Positions 24,952 to 37,041 of a DNA stretch of 64,000 nucleotides are shown here, in pieces. Every line of letters starts with the position of its first letter. Within the stretch, counting starts at the first letter, position 1. Position numbers and translations under genes: made by a program. The stretch is from Apostichopus japonicus (Eukaryota > Echinodermata > Holothuroidea > Aspidochirotida > Stichopodidae), in assembly GCF_037975245.1 (NCBI RefSeq), contig NC_092574.1, positions 17,151,213-17,215,212 on the forward strand, in the 5' to 3' direction. The notes under the pieces are model-generated. The model saw only the letters and a list, made by a program, of their open reading frames with translations, made no database searches and was not told the DNA's origin.

Positions 24952-26342
24952 CGGGAATCTGCCCAATTTGCATAAAACGTATAACGTGTACCATCGCATT
25001 TAGTGAATTTTACTTGTTTCTCACGCGTACGGTTTAAGTCATGGTTTGTGCTTAATGAGATCACGTAACTAGAAATGATGTGTAAATGCCGCTTCAGGAT
25101 TGCGCGGCCGAATGTGATATGACGTGAAGTTATAGAAAAGAACCAATCACGAAATAGCAATCGTTTTGTAAAACAATAGTCCAGTTCAAAATGTCTTTTT
25201 GATATGTTACAGAGGAACACAAACTAAAAATTATTGAGAAACTTGCATTAAAATCCTATGTACCGTTTTTGAGATATTGACAGTTGAAGTTATCAAATAT
25301 TCTACCAAAAGTGAACTTTTAGCAAACAGGTGGGATGTCATAGTTGCACACTGACAAATAATGTTTTGTTTTTCTTAATTTTCAGTCTATTGATTTGACC
25401 TTGGATTGGATAGGGTTACTAGTTTGTCTAAAGGGGATGTGAAGTTTATAAAATACCAATACCTATGGTACATTCACATTATGGATGCATCCAATTGTGG
25501 AGTATAAAATTAGACGTAAATTTTATTTGATTAAGTTAAAAGTATAAACTTCCTCGAAACCATCTTGACGGTTGCCGAAATTTAAACTATTATATATACC
25601 AGTTAGATATATTGCAACATTATAGCTTTATCAATTTCAGGGTGGATACTTGCTAAAATGGTTCAAGTGATTCCATGTCATTGAGAATTGTTGAATTAGG
25701 AAATAGATGTTTCAATTTGGGGAAATGAACTTGAGAGTGGTTGTACTTGTAGTTCATAGTGACAAATAGTTGACTTTGTAGCATATTAGATGACATTACT
25801 GATGACATGTAGCTAGGCTATAATGCCAGATTTAGAGGTGTTCAATATGAAGAGGAACTTTGACAACGGCAGTCTCCCTCCCCCCCCCCTCTCCCACCCC
25901 TCTCTCTCTCTCTCTCTGCCCTGAAAAAAATCGCGCGCGCATGCTCATGGATTCGTCCTAATAACGCCTCAGTTTAAAAACTGTTTTCATATGGAAGAAG
26001 GGTCCTCTAAACAGATGGATGGATGAATGTACCATGACGCATGGGGTCAATGTCCTCGTTTTTTTCAATTTTATACATCCAAAGATAATTAATTCGACAA
26101 TGCCTCCTTTGTAAATCGAACTGGGCATACTACAGGCTCTGAAATAAATATATAGGCGTGCCGCTTTTTCGCCTGTAAGTGGTGGGCGCCTTTACGTGCA
26201 TTGTAGATTTACTTTTGCCTTTAATCATTATAAAATTAGGTCAAGAGGGCATAGGGAGCAATAAAAGGAGATGAAGCCGCACAAATTCATGAGAACAAAA
26301 TACAAGAGAAAAAAAAACAAGAAACGACACAGTTTTTATTAA

Positions 26343-26527
26343 TTTATTTATAGCAGACTGATACAAAAAAATTTTGGTTAATAAATTTTGGTAAATAAAT
26401 TTTTGGTAAATAAATTTTTGGTAAATAAATTTTTGGTAAATAAATTTTTAGTAAATAAATTTTTGTTAAATAAATTTTTAGTAAATAAATTTTTGGTAAA
26501 TAAATTTTTTGGTAAATAAATTTTAGA
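26343..26527 (-). repeat. Nine AUUUAUUUA units and polyA signal, left copy 3' UTR
   Basis: A 15-bp tandem unit, AAAAATTTATTTACC on the minus strand, is repeated about ten times just past the stop codon of the left gene copy, giving nine ATTTATTTA nonamers. An AATAAA on the minus strand follows at 26343-26348. The same number of nonamers is kept in the right arm. Confidence 0.75.
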
Positions 26528-26588
26528 TAAAAAAATGATTAATAAGTTTTAGGTTTTGGAAAAAAAATAAAAAAATGTAACATGACAC

Positions 26589-29500
26589 TCAATAGAAAAA
26601 ATGATTTTTAAACAATGTAAGAGAAAGGAAAAGCAATGTTTCTTCGAGATTCGGGTAGAAGAGACCGTTTGGAAGATTTCCGGTACCCGTTAGTTGTTCG
26701 GTTATCTCGTTGTGAAGATCGCAATCATTCAATGGCATGTCGATGTTGACGGTTTCGGCGATGTCGTCGCCAATGTGAGCGATACATTCAGAGACGGCAG
26801 GAGTGGGCTCGTCCAGTTGGATGTTAGCGGCGTCACCATTGGCCAGTGTTGCCTCATTGATGGAAACGGCAGAAGGAGGCAAGCTGATGGAGGAAGCAGT
26901 GGATGAGGATGCGAGGCTGTCGGAGGAGGCTGAAGAGGACGAGAGACTGTGAGATGAGAAGTCGGCTGATGTAAGAGAACCGTCATAATCGTCTGATAGG
27001 TAAGTCGAGATGGTCTCATTGCTGCTCATCTCCGATCCAGAGGCACTGCTGACGTCATCGTCACGGAGTAGAGATGTTATGTAGCTCGCACTTATGGTGG
27101 ATCTACAAGAAAAGGTACAGGTTCGTTATGCGCAGAATCAATTAAGAAAACACGTTCAGTGGAATCTGATACACAGAAGGAGGAAAACGAGGAATGAGGG
27201 ATTATTTCCAACACGAAATGCTTTTATTTTAACACATTTCCAGCTCACTAACTACTGCAACATGCACAATTACAGAAATTCGGTGACAAACAACCCATTC
27301 CTAACCCCCCCCCCCAACCCCCAATCCACACAAGAGCAAGCTTCACGCTTCCCAAGTTAAACCACAATGGGTCTTGACGAATATCGACAGCTTGGTCCCG
27401 ACAGTCGAGTTATAGAGGGTTTTGTAAGACTTCTTTATAGGAGCTGTGTGTGGTAGGCTTTAGTGTGGTTGGTATCTTGAATATATAATATATTAATTTA
27501 GTGAGCCAATGATTTGATGTGCATCTATACCTATTTGGGAACCTTTGGGTTTAACCCTCCCCACCCTGTCGTCATCCCTTTATCGTGCCATCACATTTCT
27601 ATATTACCTCTGTGTCTTCTTGCCATACTTGCTGAGAGTGACGTCACGTTCCGACAGACATCTGTCCAACATATCATCACTGTCTTTCGATTTCATCAGA
27701 TGACTGAGCCAACCCTCAGAGGCAGACTTTTTGAGAAAGACCTTCATCCTGCATGTAACCTCTACACCAGTTGACGAAGATGAGTTTCGCGGTGTAAGCA
27801 GGGGAGTGACAAATATCTCGGTTTCTTCGGTGTCTGTGTCGCCGGTTTTGTCGGTGTCTACCAAATTTAAAATAAAAATTGTTTCCTTTTTATAAATGCA
27901 AAACGGCATGTGGACACTAGGATGGACTATAAGTAGTAAAAGTAATTCAGAAACTATCAAAAGTTCTACTATCGCGGTATCAGTACTAGCAGCCTTATTT
28001 ATTAACTTTTGGCATGATATCACGCCATCTCATTATTTAACTTCATGAATGAGCTCATTTACATAAAATCAACAAAAAAATTCTCGCAGTTAGGTTGACC
28101 AATGTTGAAGGTCTGAACTACTTTATTTAGTAGGCTACACCATAATTCCAGGGGTGGATCCAATATTTTGGAATGGAGTGGTTGTGGCCCTGAGGTCGTC
28201 GAAGCCGACTGCCATGCATGTGGTGGTGTGTGGCCTTCCCAAGATAAAATAACGTTGGAAACGTGAAATATGAATGTTCTATAAATTAGGTCTACATGCC
28301 TACCCTGGGTTCTAATAACTACTCTAAATTATTTGTGTGGGTCGATGGGTCCATGGATCCGCGCCTGAATTATTCTTGTTAGTTTAATTTTGTTAATAAT
28401 CTTACCAAAGTCAACGGAGGCAGTGTTGTTAGTCGCAGAAACGACCACATCAATGCAAGAAACTCGTCCAGATGGTTGAGAGCAGTCCCTGGTTGCAGTT
28501 AGTTTGAGGCACAGTAGCAGGCTTATGATGGACATTAAACCTGAAGAAAGACAAAAGAAGTATTTCAATGTCAGCATGGCCATCTTCCGTATAGGCTATA
28601 AACACGTGACGATGGAGACTTGGCCAATTTCCTTTGAAAGAACGATGACCAGTTCCTTCTCCAAATCTCAATAGGTTATTGTCACTCCACCTCTAAATCG
28701 AGATGGAAAAATACCAAAACATGTACTCACGACATGTAAAGTGTGTGTCTTCTTTCATCAATAATAGAACCCCCCCCCCCTCCCCGACCGCTCCTTCAAT
28801 AAAAAGAAACCACATTAAATCTGGAATTTAAGAAATAAACCTACCAATAACACTGTTGGCGAGAGCAGACAGTAGGATGGTTCTGTTGATGTCATAGAGG
28901 GCGTCCTTCAGTTGATAAGTCTCCATGTCAGGTTCAATACTAGTAACTGTTGACCAAGTCGTATTCCATCGATGATATATTGATTTCTCGATTGGAATCC
29001 GGTCGAAATAACAGAAGCTATGAACGAAAGCTGACAACTCATCGACATGAATGGTAATCATATCAACAAAGGATAACCACAAGTCTACCCATGGTGCCAA
29101 GATGTGAGCGATGTATTTGATGGTAGATACATATAGGTCAAAGGCATAAATGACGTAATAGAGACGATCCTTCAAGGTGTAATAACCATCGACGATAGCT
29201 GACCACTTTGCTTTGTGCAATTCGAGATTCGCCAGTAAACGTTGGACTTGGAGATCAACTTCTCGACTGATTGTAGCGATGCAGCTCCATATGACGTGCA
29301 TGAGATTGTCTAACATGTAGTTGACAGATGCCCCCATCGTATTGCGAATCAATACAGCCAGAATCTTGGTCTGTGCCCGAATCTCATTTGGTAACTCAGC
29401 TAGCGAGATCTTGTTTCCACTTCCAAATTCGATGGATATAGAAAGGAAGATCGACTCTTGTGTGTTGAATGCAACAGCTTTTTGGTCACGTGAGATGGAC

Positions 29501-32500
29501 TGTGGGTCGTTCAGTGTTCCTTGAGAAGAGCTTAGAGTGCACTGCGTCGACTGATTAAGTAGAAAGAGGTTTAAAAATGTTTTTTTGAGAAGCTATTGGT
29601 TATAAAGCATAATATTATTACATAAAGTGCTGATTAAACTTGCTTTATCTGAATATTTAGGTCAAGTTATGTGGTGAGTTCATTAGGCTATATAAAGCAA
29701 TGACGTCATACCTTACTCTCACTAAACACGTCATGAGAGATTTTACTGCGGTGTAAGCTGGTAGAGTGCATGCATGGTTGTTTCGGGAGCTGGTCGACAT
29801 CAATATAGCACTGAGATTTCTCGTCAAAGTAATTCGGGTCGTCAGTGATATCGTTGGTCGGTGACTGGATGAGAACCAAGTACTCCTTTTGGTCAGCCTG
29901 AATAGCGATTAATAAAAATCTAGCGTAGAGAATCCTTCTTGTAATCAATTCCAAGATATGGCCTATACTGACAAATGTACCCATATTGTCGCGAACTTCG
30001 GCAATCCTACCCTCCCAAACCCACCCCTCCCCTATTCCCTCTTTATTCCCGACATGTCCCATGTCCATATTGTAGACTATAGTCATAAGCGAGCGAAAGA
30101 GTTATTTCAAACAATTAATTGTATAATTGTATCTTACTCCAATAGATGCAGGGAAGACGTTTATCAGCGCCCAGTTACCAGTAAGATTTTATCCCGACTT
30201 AACTGGTTTACGGTTTTCACGTAATAATGTGAAGTCCACATGTCTTCGCCTCAACTCAACTTTCCGGTTCCGATTGAGCTGTTTCAACTTATCACCTGCT
30301 GCCCCCCCCCCACCCCACCACATTCCCTCGTCCCCAGATATTCTTTACCTATTTTGTCAGTCTCCTATTAAAATGAAATGTAAAGAAAAAGAAAAGAACA
30401 TGTAGTACAATTTGCAGGTCTGAGTAATAAATATAATAACATATTTCCACTCTCACTGTTATTTGTCTATGTTCGTTGTCATCAACAGCCATCTCTGGAA
30501 CTAGCAGAAACTGGTTGGTCCTGATGAAGTCTTCACCAAGTGGTGGCCGTGGACGCATTCTCACTGACGTAATTGTCTAACAATTGAAATGGTTAAAGAA
30601 GAAATGTCACGATAAAAGCACTATTAAGCCATATCAAGCCTGACCATTCTAAATCATGAATGTGGTCATGTGACTATCACGTGTGTTATGGCCATAGTGC
30701 AGTACATCTCTATTTTTTTTAAAGTATCTGTATGTATAGGAACCGTAGAGAAATTTTCATATAAAAGGGATATAACATATTAGTAGTAAGAAAATAAAGT
30801 GTAGTATATACTTCAATCTGATCGATATTTAGAATCATTTCTGTGGAAAATTTAGCAATTTAGGAATAAAATAAAACAGATTAAAAACAAAAGAAAATTC
30901 AGGATTTTCTCAAATAACAAATTACAGTTCTTATTACTGGTATGTGGAACTATTCAGGCTGACCTCACCATTCGTTGTTATGGGATATTACCTTCAAACC
31001 CCGCATATTGTATCGGGTCGCACAACCCAAACCTACCTCAGCTTGTTTTACAGTCCTAAATTTGTGTTTCAAATCTAGTTGGGCAAAAACGTCCAGAGCA
31101 CCAGCGTCGGGTAGGTCAAGGGTCAAGCGGAGGTCAAAGGATTGATTCAGGAATGGCTGTTCAAACTCATAAAGAGAATACCTGATGGGGGAGGAGGGGG
31201 GGGGGGGGAGAAGAGAAAGAATTAAAGCAAGAAGTTTAATAACAGAAACGAAAATGAAGAATATGACAGACTGGCAAAATTTCTCTTTTTCTAACATATA
31301 AATATAAGCTGATAAATTGATATCTATTTGGTAAGGGCCGGTATATGATGAAGCGAGCATATCGATATGTATTTTTCTTGAAATGATGGCCTATACATTG
31401 TGAATTCATGCCAGTAAATACAATAAGGGTTCCGGGTCAGTGTTGGGGAACAAGGGAGAGTTTCTTGGATAGAATCGTAATCGACAGGCAAGAACATTGC
31501 CAAGACTACATTCAAATCATAAAATTAGTATAAAATCTATTTTAAGTGCAAGAGCAGTTAATTTGTTATTGTAGATAATTTTAAAATGCCCAAAAATTCG
31601 ATATCAGTTTTAAATTCCTCTTATAGCGTTCGTGATTGAAGGGGTATGAAGGGGCGTGGTAGGTGGGTGAGTGGTTGGGATGGGCAAAGCAAACCACAGT
31701 AATGTCTCAGGTGTACTGCAACTATTGCACTTTAAGCACATACTCATATTCGTAACTTTATACGTACCACAGATCATGCCGGAAATCAAAATCCGAATTC
31801 ATTCTGTTGTTGACCGCCATCTACCAAAATACAATGAATCATAGTACGCTATCAGTCACGAATATTAAGGATGATAACCACATTTACTAAGTCCCAGCCC
31901 CATCCTCTTACCGAAATGTTAAGAAATATACTGTTGGTTACAATCTTAGGATTTAGGTGAATAAGGGTGAAAAAAAGATGAAGCAACGAGCAACAACAAA
32001 AATGTCTACAGTGCTAATAATTACAAAGAAATTGAGTGATTGAACATAATAAAAGGCCATTAGGCACCACCCCATGCCCCCCCCCCCGCCCCTCGCCCTA
32101 CAAGGGCGCGCTAGCTCACCCTCCATCCAGACATTTCTTAAGGAACGATAAGTTTGTGCATTTGTATATAAATCCTAAAATAGCGCAGTGCTACTAAAAT
32201 ATAGTACATATGAAAAGCATAGAGATTAGATATATTACAAGGGAGATTGACTTTTTTGAAAGTTATATAGATGTATAACAGTTTGGCTGGATAGAAACGA
32301 TTGAAAGAGTATAAAGACCTACCGACGTTGGTCTGATGGGATACTGAACAAGAGATAGAACATTGTCAAAGGAGATAGCCAGAGGTCGAGGAGGGGAACA
32401 TGTCTTACGAGGATCGTTGCAACATCTCACATTCGTAAGGTCCAAGGCCTGATGTCAGAAAATGAATGAATTAGTGAGTGAGTGAGTGAGTGAGTGAGTG

Positions 32501-35028
32501 AGTGAGTGAGTGAGTGAGTGAGTGAGTGAGTGAGTGAGTGAGTAAAAGAATGAAGTGAATAGAACAATGGATGCATACATGGATGAATAGAAGGAAGGAT
32601 GGGTGTATCTATCAATGAACGGACAAATGAACACACAAACCGATGAATGGACGAAGGAAGTAAAGCAATAAAGTAATGGCCTAGTATCAGAAAATGAAAT
32701 GAATGAGTGAGTGAGTGAGTGAAAGAATGAAGTGAATAAAACAATGGATGCATATATGGATGAATGTAAGGATGCATGGGTGTATCTATCAATGAACGGT
32801 AAAAATGAACGCACAAACCGATGAATGAACGAAGGAAGGAAGTAATGAAAAAATAAAGTAATGTCCTATTGTGTCAGAAAATGAATGAAAGAATGAATGA
32901 GTGAGTGAATGAATGAATGAGTGAGTGAGTGAGTGAGTGAGTGAGTGAGTGAGTGAGTGAGTGAGTGAGTGAGTGAGTGAGTGAGTGAGTGAGTGAGTGA
33001 GTGAGTGAGTGAGTGAGTGAGTGAGTGAGTGAGTGAGTGAGTGAGTGAGTGAGTGAGTGAGTGAGTGAGTGAGTGAGTGAGTGAGTGAGTGAGTGAGTGA
33101 GTGAGTGAGTGAGTGAATGAATGAATGAATAAAGTGAATAGAACAATGGACGGATGGATATATGGATGAATGGAAGAAAGGATGGATGTAATAATAAATG
33201 AACGGAAAAATGAACGCACAGACCGATGAATGAACGAAGGAAGTAATGAAAAAATAAAATAATGGCCTGGTGTCAGAAAATGAAATGAATGAATGCATGA
33301 GTGAATGAATGAATGAATGAATAAATGAGATTGTACATATTAGTGGGTAAAGAAGTGAGGGAGTGAATGAATGAATGAATGAATGAATGAATGAAGTGAA
33401 TAAAGGATAGATGGATATATGGATGAAGAGAAGAAGGATGGATGAATTATTGAACAGACAAACGAACGAACGTTATTAACGTTACATTAGTGAGTATACA
33501 CAAGAATAAAATCAAGCTATATCCCATCCTCGTTCTCCTTCTACCGCCCCCCCCCCCCACTCCCCACGTTTCACCACACAGTCACAACGGATGGAGTCAA
33601 TGAACCAAGTTGGACTTTTTACTTGAATAAACAATGGCTCAGGTAACTTTCTTGATAGGCGTTTTGCACGGTTACCTACACTGATTCAAGATACGATATA
33701 CAAGAGAAACATAATTAACTGACATACTGATAGCCATTATACAAACACGTGGTACCATTTGCACTCATATATGGCCTTATCATTCGTTCCCATCTATACC
33801 TTTGAAGAACCCTAACCCACATTACCTCTCCCCTCCCCAACCCACACACGCTTACCTTCATGCAATATATAAACAACTGTTGCAAACGTATCCAAAAATG
33901 TTGATAAAATTTAAGAAAATAATTATGGATGACTTACTCATGAAATACAATTACTTCCATGCTTGATTGTGTAACATTATCAATCGATAATTCATCAACG
34001 TTCCTTATTGTTTACATATTGTTGAACTAAATGTATAAGCGATGGAACGTAATATATAAAGGCTGGCCTCAAAAGTATATCGTGTTAAAAGTTATAAGTC
34101 TAAAACTTTCAAAAGTTACTTTTTTGGGAGGGTGGGGGGGGGGAGGGTTCTGACCTTTAAAATTACTCCCAGATATTAAAATAGCATTTCAGACTTAATT
34201 GTTATAATAGTAAATGCAATGCTTGCTTGAACAGTTCAAGTTTGTACCTTAGTGACTATTTCTTGACTATCTAGCATATTTGGGGGAAATACTGCTAACA
34301 TAATGAGTTTGAAATAAGGTGTGTATATCCAACTCCATATCTCTACGGCTTTATCTTTAGTAAGGCACAAGAGGCGGCAATGATGTATGGAACGCCAAAA
34401 GGATAATGAAAACAAATGATGATAATGATATATAATTCAACGGTTATAATATACAAAGGCACGATGATACTGTGTAAGTAAACGATGATCACATTGAATT
34501 ACGTGATGAAAATGTAAAGGACACAACGATAACATAACAGTGCATGATAATAATGATAATATAAACTTATATGATAATGCTAATTGCGTACAGTAAATAA
34601 AGAGATTATGCAAATCAACAGCATTAAATATATCAATATTAAGGGACTGCCTGGCTTTCCTTGTGGAACCAACTTAGGCTTAAATACGATGAAAGGGACC
34701 TACTTACAAACAGCATGAATAACATGCACTTAAACATGTGTAAGCTGAAAACAATTGTAAATTATCTTGCAGAGCAGGCGCCTCCCGTCCCCTCCCAACA
34801 AGACCTAACCTACTTTGCATACAAACATTGACCGGAAGTTGAAGTTACTCTCACCTTGTGGAGGTTACTGGTTGCGTTCAACGATGGTTTCAACTCGAGA
34901 CGAATCCTAATCCCATCCGGAGTGACACGTAAGCACACGTCAGGGACAGTTATGGCAGCAGAACCTCGCGGTCCCACCGCCAATAACAGGAGGAAGATCG
35001 CTCCAAGGATTGAAGTGAAGCGAATCAT
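26589..35028 (-). pseudogene. HAP2/GCS1-like membrane fusogen gene, decayed inverted copy
   Basis: Thirteen exons match those of the right copy: 35028-34855, 34744-34708, 34291-34248, 32448-32323, 31820-31764, 31485-31422, 31181-31037, 30576-30457, 29897-29712, 29550-28845, 28540-28406, 27857-27608, 27102-26589. Exon 2 has a TAA stop at 34732-34730 where the right copy has GAA. Exon 6 lacks the acceptor AG (CCT in place of CAG before 31485) and is 4 nt shorter near 31460, which shifts the frame into exon 7. A cysteine kept in the right copy (residue 452, RLCYV) is Tyr here. Exon 9 has an in-frame 6-nt loss. All other exons remain open, so the decay is recent. If exons 2 and 6 were bypassed, a shortened product is conceivable. 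It runs head-to-head with ETFDH, about 2 kb apart. Confidence 0.7.
32459..33425. repeat. Higher-order tandem repeat with (TGAG)n cores, left arm intron 3
   Basis: About four diverged units of roughly 180-390 bp each. Each unit has a TGAG/TGAA run of variable length followed by a shared segment with AATGGATG, GGATGAAT, AATGAACG and GATGAATG words and an AATGGCCT(A/G)(G/T)T(A/G)TCAGAAAATGAA joint. The longest pure TGAG run covers about 32920-33115. On the sense strand the array abuts the acceptor of exon 4 and supplies its pyrimidine-rich tract. The long Thr-His-Ser-Leu frames it opens are artefacts. Confidence 0.85.
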
Positions 35029-35485
35029 TCAAGGAATTTATCCAATAGAAGTAAGCTTTAGTAGCGTAGATTGCAATGCGATGCGTATTAATGCTGAACT
35101 AGTCAACTAATGATATAGGGGTTGCTGTGTTACCGAGGAATAATGTATTCAGGTATAACGTATGTCGTCACACAGCCCAGGTGACCAATCAAATTGCATA
35201 TTGAACAAACTTGCGTGATATGCGCGTTAAATGTTTTGTGTAAGTCGCTAAGTTACCAGGACATATGACGCAAAAGCTCACGTGTTATACGCACTAGCAT
35301 TTACCGGAATTTATTTTCGTCTTCCATAGTAATATACAAGGCGTTACATTATATGTCGAGCGCGTGCATTATATAGCGATGACCTGCGCACCGGCAACTC
35401 TTTACGCGTATACGTCCCTTTCACTGTTATATACTGTACACAATACTTGTGCATATACGGTTACCGCATGCAGATATCGGCGCTA

Positions 35486-37041
35486 CGAGAGCAGTTCAAG
35501 GCTGTATAGCCAGCTCGGTGCTCTCAAGTATTGTGTTGGCTTACACATGCATCGGTACGTCATTAGCTAATGCATATGCATGATAGGGCCTAATTACTAT
35601 GTACGTAGGGTGGATGTGGGAGGGGAGAATATCAGAAGTAGTTCTAAACTCTATACAAAGTCAGCCTCAACTCGGAAACGAAATCAGCGTGATTTTTTTT
35701 TACACCCATTGACTAGTTGACGTTAGAAGGATAGAGGAAGAATGATGACAACAAAAACACTTCTAAACCGGTGACACTCCGATTTTCGGATTGATCTTTC
35801 TCAGTCCATGGTTCACGATCATGACTATAGGAATCTTTCATGCCTCTATAAGTCGTTTTCACCGATCAAATAATTAAAGTCCGAATAGAGGTCATACATA
35901 TTGAACTGTGGGATCGAGATAGCCCCCCCCCCCACCCGCACCCACACCATTGCACATCTGCCATCTGACTGGATTATTCACGAGTCCAGTGCACATTTAA
36001 CACATAATAGGTCAGATCTGAGAGATCATGATAGGTCGAAGAGGTCTATTCACTACAGGTTTTAGTTCATCACAATGGCAGTAAGGAATGACTATAACCT
36101 AGTTGTTTGAAGACAAAAATATGAACATACATCATATCCAAATCTCCAAATCATAAATACAAGCGATGCTTCCGCCGGCGACGAAACTACTTGTCAATAG
36201 TATTTAAGCGTAGATAGTGACACACACAAAATGCTAATACAACTGTACCCTATAAACTGACCAAAACTAATTACAAAACTTTCAGTGTTTTGGCGTTAAT
36301 AAGTTTATTGCCAATCGTTGTGTTCAATCACGGCAAGGTTTTCATGATTTCAGGACTGAACAATACAGTCTTCACATGTCAGCGATGTTTCCGATACATT
36401 GAACAGATTCTGAATTTGGAAACGGTAACCATGCAAAATTGTTGGATGGAGACTATCACCTAGGTTTACCACGCCTCCCCCTTTCAATTCCAATGATTAT
36501 TTCATAAAAAAAAGGTGATCGCCCTCAACTAGTTGTGTAACGAAACAAGCTTCAAAAGTTCTAGGGAGTAAGAAAGTAATCACACATGCCCAAACTTCAA
36601 ACCATTTTGCTGCCATCCGTAAAATATTTTCCCTGGCAATGGGTCATCCAATTAAATCTAAACTTGGAGAGTCTTCAAGAACTTGAACTGTTGAATGAAC
36701 AGAACATCCATAAAAATAGTTTTGGTAAATGTTAGCAAATGTTCTTGTTTAGGCTCCTAAAAAGAAAGAAACATGACGGATTTTGACTAGTTGTCAATGG
36801 TTTGTCGCAAACGTTCTTGCGAAAATGATATTTCTCGAATATTAGTCAGCTATTTATAGAAACAGACGGGCATTACCAATTCCTCATGACTTTTCCCGTG
36901 AAGAGCACCTTCAACAAAAGGGATGGCGCTATACCTTAACTGCTTAAGAAATCTGTTTGATGTTACACAAGGTAGAGTTAGGTAATATACGTATTGCGCT
37001 ACATTAGCTAGTTCTGCAAGAGAGATTGTAAACAAGCAATA
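35486..37041. other. Intergenic DNA between the left gene copy and ETFDH
   Basis: About 1.5 kb of DNA just inside the duplication edge, ending at the ETFDH start codon. It presumably holds the ETFDH promoter and, toward its left side, the promoter of the divergent copy. No TATA box or CpG-rich block stands out. A C run lies at 35922-35932. Confidence 0.4.

Larger units (their letters stand above)
25530..35485. repeat. Left arm of large inverted segmental duplication
   Basis: This arm matches 51260-60860 in inverse orientation throughout: coding exons, most intron sequence, the 3' tandem array and flanking DNA correspond in order. The outer edge is near 25530 (paired with about 60860), and the inner edge is near 35476-35485 (paired with about 51261). 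Exon proteins are roughly 92-95 percent identical by eye. The spacer of about 16 kb holds ETFDH. The arm carries the broken copy of the HAP2-like gene. Confidence 0.9.

Noticed and set aside
32427-33298. Several overlapping minus-strand frames of repeated Leu-Thr-His-Ser
   Set aside because: They are readings of the (TGAG)n array in all frames without a stop; repeat periodicity explains them fully.
32459-33425. CRISPR-like array because of regular repeats
   Set aside because: Tetranucleotide satellite without unique spacers, in a eukaryotic intron.
34856-35110. 84-codon frame opposite exon 1, also present opposite the right copy (51758-52012)
   Set aside because: Antisense shadow of the signal-peptide exon; its conservation simply follows the duplicated exon.
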